A DNA stretch of 64,000 nt from Mesorhizobium sp. Lineage in GTDB: Bacteria; Pseudomonadota; Alphaproteobacteria; Rhizobiales; Rhizobiaceae. This document shows, piece after piece, positions 60,300-64,000 of this stretch (within the stretch, counting starts at the first letter, position 1; the number at the start of each line of letters is the position of its first letter). The translations under genes and the position numbers were made by a program. Location of the stretch: the NCBI GenBank assembly GCA_004020875.1, contig SAPZ01000014.1, positions 62,001 through 126,000 of the forward strand. Direction: 5' to 3'. The notes under the pieces were generated by a model. The model worked only from the letters and a program-made list of their open reading frames with translations, was not told the origin of the DNA and made no database searches.

Positions 60300-61955
60300 T
60301 CACGCAATCGTGGCCGCGGCCGCCCGTCCGGCGCTGCGCCCCGAAAAGATGCATCCGCCGAGGAAGGTGCCTTCCAGCGCCGCATAGCCATGCACGCCGC
60401 CGCCGCCGAAGCCGGCTACCTCGCCGACCGCGTAGAGCCCCGGAACCGGCTGTCCGGCGGCATCGAGAACGCGGCTGTCGAGGTCGGTCTCAAGCCCGCC
60501 CAGCGTCTTGCGGGTCAGGATATTGAGGCGCACCGCAATCAGCGGACCGTTTGCCGGATCGAGCATCTTGTGGGGTTTTGCCGTGCGGATCAGCTTGTCA
60601 CCAAGATAGGCGCGGGCGCCGCGCAGCGCAGTGATCTGCGCGTCCTTGGAGAACGGGTTGTCGAGCTGCCTGTCGCGGGCGCGGATCTCGCGCTCGACCT
60701 GGGCGAGGTCCAGCAGTGGCTCGCCGCCGGCCAGCGCGTTCATGCCCGCCACCAGCTTCGAAAGATCGGTCTCGACGATGAAGTCTTCGCCTTTTTCCAT
60801 GAAGGCTTTCACAGGACCGGGAATGCCTGATGTCGCGCGGCCCAGCACCTGCCGCCAGCTTTTGCCGGTGAGGTCCGGGTTCTGCTCCGAGCCCGACAGC
60901 GCAAATTCTTTCTGGATGATCTTCTTGGTCAGGATGAACCAGGAATAGTCGAAACCGGTGCTCATGATGTGGCTGAGCGTGGCCAAAGTGTCGAAGCCCG
61001 GATAGAGCGGCACCGGCAATCGGTTGCCGCGCGCGTCGAGCCACAGCGAGGAGGGGCCGGGCAGTATGCGGATCGCGTGCTCGGACCAGATCGGCGCCCA
61101 GTTCCTGATGCCCTCGACATAGTGCCACATGCGGTCGCGGTTGATGACCCTGCCCCCGGCAGCCTCGGTGATCGCCAGCATGCGCCCGTCGACATGGTCG
61201 GGCACGCCGGTGATCATCCGATTGGGAGGCGCGCCCAGCCGCTCAGGCCAATTCTTGCGCACCAGCCCGTGATTGCCGCCGATGCCGCCGGAAGCGACGA
61301 TCACCGCTTGCGCGCCAAGCTCGAACTCGCCGGCCACCATGCGCGAGCTCTTGCGGCCGCGTTCGACGCTGCTCGCCTCCAGCACGTCGCCGCGCACGCC
61401 GGTGACGGTATCGCCGGTGCGGATGATCTCGTTGACCCGGTGGCGGAACTTGAACTGCACGAGCCCGCGCTTCTCCGCCTCGCGCACGCGCAGCACGAAC
61501 GGCTCGAGCACGCCGGGCCCGGTGCCCCAGGTGATGTGGAAGCGCGGCACCGAATTGCCGTGGCCTACGGCATTGCCGCCACCCCGCTCGGCCCAGCCGA
61601 CCACGGGGAAGAATTTCAGCCCGCGCTCGATAAGCCAGGAACGCTTCTCGCCGGCGGCGAAGCCGACATAGGCTTCAGCCCATTTGCGCGGCCAGAAATC
61701 CTCCGGACGGTCGAAGGCGGCGGTGCCCATCCAGTCCTCGAGCGCGAGGTCGTGCGAATCGCGGATGCGTATGCGCCGCTGCTCCGGCGAATCGACCAGG
61801 AATAGCCCGCCGAAGGACCAGAAGGCCTGGCCGCCCAGCGACTGCTCCGGCTCCTGATCGACGATGACGATTTTCTTGCCGGCCTCCGCCAGCTCGGCCG
61901 CGGCGACGAGGCCCGCCAGCCCCGCGCCGACAATGATCACGTCCGCGTCAGCCAT
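60300..61955 (-). CDS. FAD-binding dehydrogenase, KstD/succinate-dehydrogenase-like
   Basis: The protein has 551 residues. The FAD-binding loop is VIIVGAGLAGLVAAAELAEAG at the N-terminus and the end has LYAVGEVAGFGGGGVHGYAALE, the usual second FAD contact. The protein resembles fumarate-reductase/3-ketosteroid-dehydrogenase flavoproteins. Substrate unknown. The ATG at 61955 has GGGAGGAA upstream. The gene lies 40 bp after the Gfo/Idh oxidoreductase gene on the same strand, so they may be co-transcribed. Confidence 0.88.
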   Translation of the reverse strand: MADADVIIVGAGLAGLVAAAELAEAGKKIVIVDQEPEQSLGGQAFWSFGGLFLVDSPEQRRIRIRDSHDLALEDWMGTAAFDRPEDFWPRKWAEAYVGFAAGEKRSWLIERGLKFFPVVGWAERGGGNAVGHGNSVPRFHITWGTGPGVLEPFVLRVREAEKRGLVQFKFRHRVNEIIRTGDTVTGVRGDVLEASSVERGRKSSRMVAGEFELGAQAVIVASGGIGGNHGLVRKNWPERLGAPPNRMITGVPDHVDGRMLAITEAAGGRVINRDRMWHYVEGIRNWAPIWSEHAIRILPGPSSLWLDARGNRLPVPLYPGFDTLATLSHIMSTGFDYSWFILTKKIIQKEFALSGSEQNPDLTGKSWRQVLGRATSGIPGPVKAFMEKGEDFIVETDLSKLVAGMNALAGGEPLLDLAQVEREIRARDRQLDNPFSKDAQITALRGARAYLGDKLIRTAKPHKMLDPANGPLIAVRLNILTRKTLGGLETDLDSRVLDAAGQPVPGLYAVGEVAGFGGGGVHGYAALEGTFLGGCIFSGRSAGRAAAATIA

Positions 61956-61995
61956 TTTTCCTCCCGGGATGAGCCGGCAAACCTGCTCGGAAGCG

Positions 61996-62982
61996 TTAGA
62001 CGGTCTCCCAGCCGTCCTTCTCGCCGGCGCGGAAGATGGCGTCGATGACCTTCTGGTTGAGCACCGATTCCTCCAGCGTGAAGACGCGGTCCTTGCCGCC
62101 CTGGGCGGCGCGCACAAAGGCCTCGCATTCCAGCCGGTATTGCTGCGTGCCGGGAAAGCGGAACACCTGCGCCTCGGTGTGGTTCTGGTTGTGCAGCTCG
62201 ATGCGGTGGTGCTCGTAGAGCCCGGCATTGAACGGGCCGAAGACTTCGATGAAGCCTTTCTCGCCGTGGAACACCATCACCTGGCGCGCCGCCATCTGCG
62301 TCGACAGATAGAAGGACAATTCGAAGTCGCCGAAATCGGCGCGAATCGAGGAGTAGATGTCGGTGCCGAAGGTCGTGTCGCGCTCGATCGTCGCCTGCAC
62401 GCGCAGCGGCTCCTTGCCGGTCGAGAACCGCGTCGACACCGTTGGATAGACGCCGATATCGGGCAGCGCGCCGCCGCCGAGATCGAGCTTGTTGCGCATG
62501 TTATTGGGATCGACATTGTAATAGGAGAACGCGCCCTGCACGTGCCGCAGCCGGCCGATGGCACCGCTGGCGATGAGATCGCGCACCTTGATCCATTGCG
62601 GATGGTACACGACCATGAAGGCCTCGCAGACCAGCACATTCTTCTGGTCGCGCAGCTTGATCAACGGCGGGATGTCCTTGGCGTCGAGCGCGAGAGGCTT
62701 TTCCACCAGCACATGTTTTCCGGCCTCGATCGCCTTGGCCGTCCATTCGACATGCTGCGAGGTCGGCAGCGGGATGTAGACGCCGTCGACGTCCGGCGAG
62801 GCAAGCAGCTCCTCATAGGAGCCGAAGGCATGGCGGGCGCCGAAACGCTCGCCCACCACCTTGGCCTTCGACAGATCGCGGCTGGCGATCGCCGACAGAA
62901 TGCCGTTCTCCGAATCCACGATTGCCGGCAAAAGCTGCTCGCGGCCGATCTTCGCCGTCGACAGAACACCCCATCGGAACAT
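61996..62982 (-). CDS. Gfo/Idh/MocA-family NAD(P)-dependent oxidoreductase
   Basis: The protein has 328 residues. The Rossmann fold begins WGVLSTAKIGREQLLPAI, the EKP motif is in KHVLVEKPLAL, and the middle has GGGALPDIGVYPTVS for the catalytic Asp-containing helix. Members oxidise sugars, inositols or related compounds. The start is ATG 62982, with GGAG eight bases before; a GTG three bases upstream is possible. Confidence 0.9.
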   Translation of the reverse strand: MFRWGVLSTAKIGREQLLPAIVDSENGILSAIASRDLSKAKVVGERFGARHAFGSYEELLASPDVDGVYIPLPTSQHVEWTAKAIEAGKHVLVEKPLALDAKDIPPLIKLRDQKNVLVCEAFMVVYHPQWIKVRDLIASGAIGRLRHVQGAFSYYNVDPNNMRNKLDLGGGALPDIGVYPTVSTRFSTGKEPLRVQATIERDTTFGTDIYSSIRADFGDFELSFYLSTQMAARQVMVFHGEKGFIEVFGPFNAGLYEHHRIELHNQNHTEAQVFRFPGTQQYRLECEAFVRAAQGGKDRVFTLEESVLNQKVIDAIFRAGEKDGWETV

Positions 62983-63097
62983 CACGCTTCTCCATGTCGG
63001 TTACATCGATGGAGGTGTGCCCCAATTCCGGAGAAAAGCCAATCGCAGACGCTCCGTGCAGCTTGGCGCATGCATTGTCTAATGTAGCGCTGGTCGA

Positions 63098-63262
63098 CTC
63101 CCACTCCGTCTCGGCTTCGCCGAGCCACCTCTCCCCGATCGACGGGGTAGAGGAAAGGCGCCAGGCTTTTTTTGCCGTCGACGCTCGTCCAGCAACGCTC
63201 CCTTCCTTTCCCTCCGGAGGGGGGAAAGGTGGCGCTGCGAAGCAGCGACGGATTGGGGGAAC
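63098..63262. repeat. Mesorhizobium-type multi-hairpin intergenic repeat
   Basis: Four inverted repeats follow each other in the 375-bp gap between the Gfo/Idh and YceI genes: TCGGC/GCCGA near 63111, CCCCG/CGGGG near 63133, CTTTCCC/GGGAAAG near 63207, and CGCTGC/GCAGCG near 63232. The run GGGGGAAAGGTGGCGCTGC belongs to a repeat very common between genes in Mesorhizobium. No coding frame is convincing here. Confidence 0.6.
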
Positions 63263-63357
63263 CACGTGGCGATCAAGCCGAGGCCTGATCAGTCAGTCAC
63301 AGAACATGAGTTCATTGCCTAGCCCGGCTTTGCCGGGGGCGAGGAAATGTGCCGCGC

Positions 63358-63933
63358 CTACCCCCTCTTCCCCGTCAGCGTCATGTCGAAATCGACGACG
63401 TTGGAATAGAGCGGCGTCCCGACATCCATTCCGTAGCGTGACCGCAGCACCTTGCCGGTGACGTGGAATTTGATCGTGCCGGATTTCAGCCCGCCGAGCT
63501 CGGCGGTGAATTTTTCCGGAAACGTCTTGCCGCGCGCCGTCAGCCGGCCGGTCACGACCGCCGTCGTGTCGCCGGTGCGCGTCACGTTTGTAGAGCGGAA
63601 CTGTATTTCCGGATTGTTGGCCGCGTCGAACACCGCGTCGGAACGCAGGAAGGCGTCGATGCGGCCCTGCCCGGTACCGACGCTCTCAGGATAAATGGTG
63701 AGGTCGACCTTCGAGTGGCCGACATCGCCATTGTCGATGCGGATCGTGCCCTTGAAGCGGCCGAAGGCGCCGTCGAAACCGCCGCCGCCGGCCTTGCCGA
63801 TGGTGAAGCGGATCGAGGAGCCCGACGGGCTGATCGTGTAGCTGCCGGCGGCGTCGCTGAGCGCCACAGCGGCAACGGCAGGCACGGCAAAGCAAGCGGC
63901 AAAAGCCGCCATTCCGAGGATGCGCGCGTTCAT
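63358..63933 (-). CDS. Secreted YceI family protein
   Basis: The protein has 191 residues. Residues 1-22 form a signal peptide (MNARILGMAAFAACFAVPAVAA). The mature part is a lipocalin-like beta-barrel of the YceI family (GSSIRFTIGK; FKGTIRIDNGD; RIDAFLRSDAVFDAANNPEIQF interrupted). Members bind isoprenoids such as polyprenols in the periplasm. The exact role is unknown. Confidence 0.92.
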   Translation of the reverse strand: MNARILGMAAFAACFAVPAVAAVALSDAAGSYTISPSGSSIRFTIGKAGGGGFDGAFGRFKGTIRIDNGDVGHSKVDLTIYPESVGTGQGRIDAFLRSDAVFDAANNPEIQFRSTNVTRTGDTTAVVTGRLTARGKTFPEKFTAELGGLKSGTIKFHVTGKVLRSRYGMDVGTPLYSNVVDFDMTLTGKRG

Positions 63934-64000
63934 GGGTTTGTTCCTTCCGCAGCTTTTCTGCGTTCTCGCCCCACCAACGAATGATGGCGCGGTTCTATTC

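Overview
The window is GC-rich chromosomal DNA of an alphaproteobacterium of the order Rhizobiales, most likely Mesorhizobium or a close relative. The main signs are the dapD/dapE/truA and rpmH-rnpA-yidC ... engB ... argB gene sets, the short palindromic intergenic repeats typical of rhizobia (positions 1, 9012, 45251, 60185 and 63098), paired EmrAB pumps and a BchE-like radical SAM protein. This assignment rests on family recognition; no database search was possible. No insertion sequence, prophage or CRISPR array was seen.

Left part (1-29 kb). It opens with truA, a PEP-dikinase-like protein translationally coupled to a PhoU-like protein, the lysine-pathway genes dapE and dapD, small membrane proteins and a LOG-family protein. 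Next come a GGDEF diguanylate cyclase, phenylalanine hydroxylase with a divergent Lrp regulator, a BchE-like radical SAM enzyme, argB and an amidase. An ECF sigma/anti-sigma/fasciclin set and a Tat-exported MsrB follow. Then comes an EmrAB pump with a divergent TetR regulator and two clear palindromic operators, an FtsK-type translocase lacking its usual membrane domain, and engB overlapping a Vat-like acetyltransferase.

Middle part (29-44.6 kb). A second EmrAB pump lies in a MarR-led operon. After it come the conserved yidC-rnpA-rpmH operon (rpmH is only 44 codons) with a good terminator, an orphan histidine kinase and tRNA-Arg(ACG). The 3' end of that tRNA is imperfectly repeated about 0.8 kb downstream, beyond a DHFR/RibD-like gene. 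A sugar-type ABC importer operon ending in a metallo-beta-lactamase-fold lactonase-like gene is opposed by a LacI regulator.

Right part (44.6-64 kb). Two systems stand out. (1) A seven-gene operon (xre-hyfB-hyfC-hyfE-hyfF-hyfG-hyfI, 52209 down to 44634) encodes a complex related to group 4 membrane-bound hydrogenases and complex I. Its large subunit has serines where the first NiFe-binding CxxC should be, so it is probably an energy-converting hydrogenase-related (Ehr-type) complex of unknown reaction. (2) A three-gene operon (57614 down to 52413) encodes a 1356-residue protein with adenylation, carrier and six-helix/three-domain membrane regions, laid out like epsilon-poly-lysine synthetase, together with a GNAT acetyltransferase and a phosphopantetheinyl transferase. 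It looks like a self-contained system for a homopoly-amino-acid or short isopeptide. The window closes with a SigJ-like sigma factor operon, a ketopantoate-reductase-like protein, a flavin dehydrogenase, a Gfo/Idh oxidoreductase and a periplasmic YceI protein.
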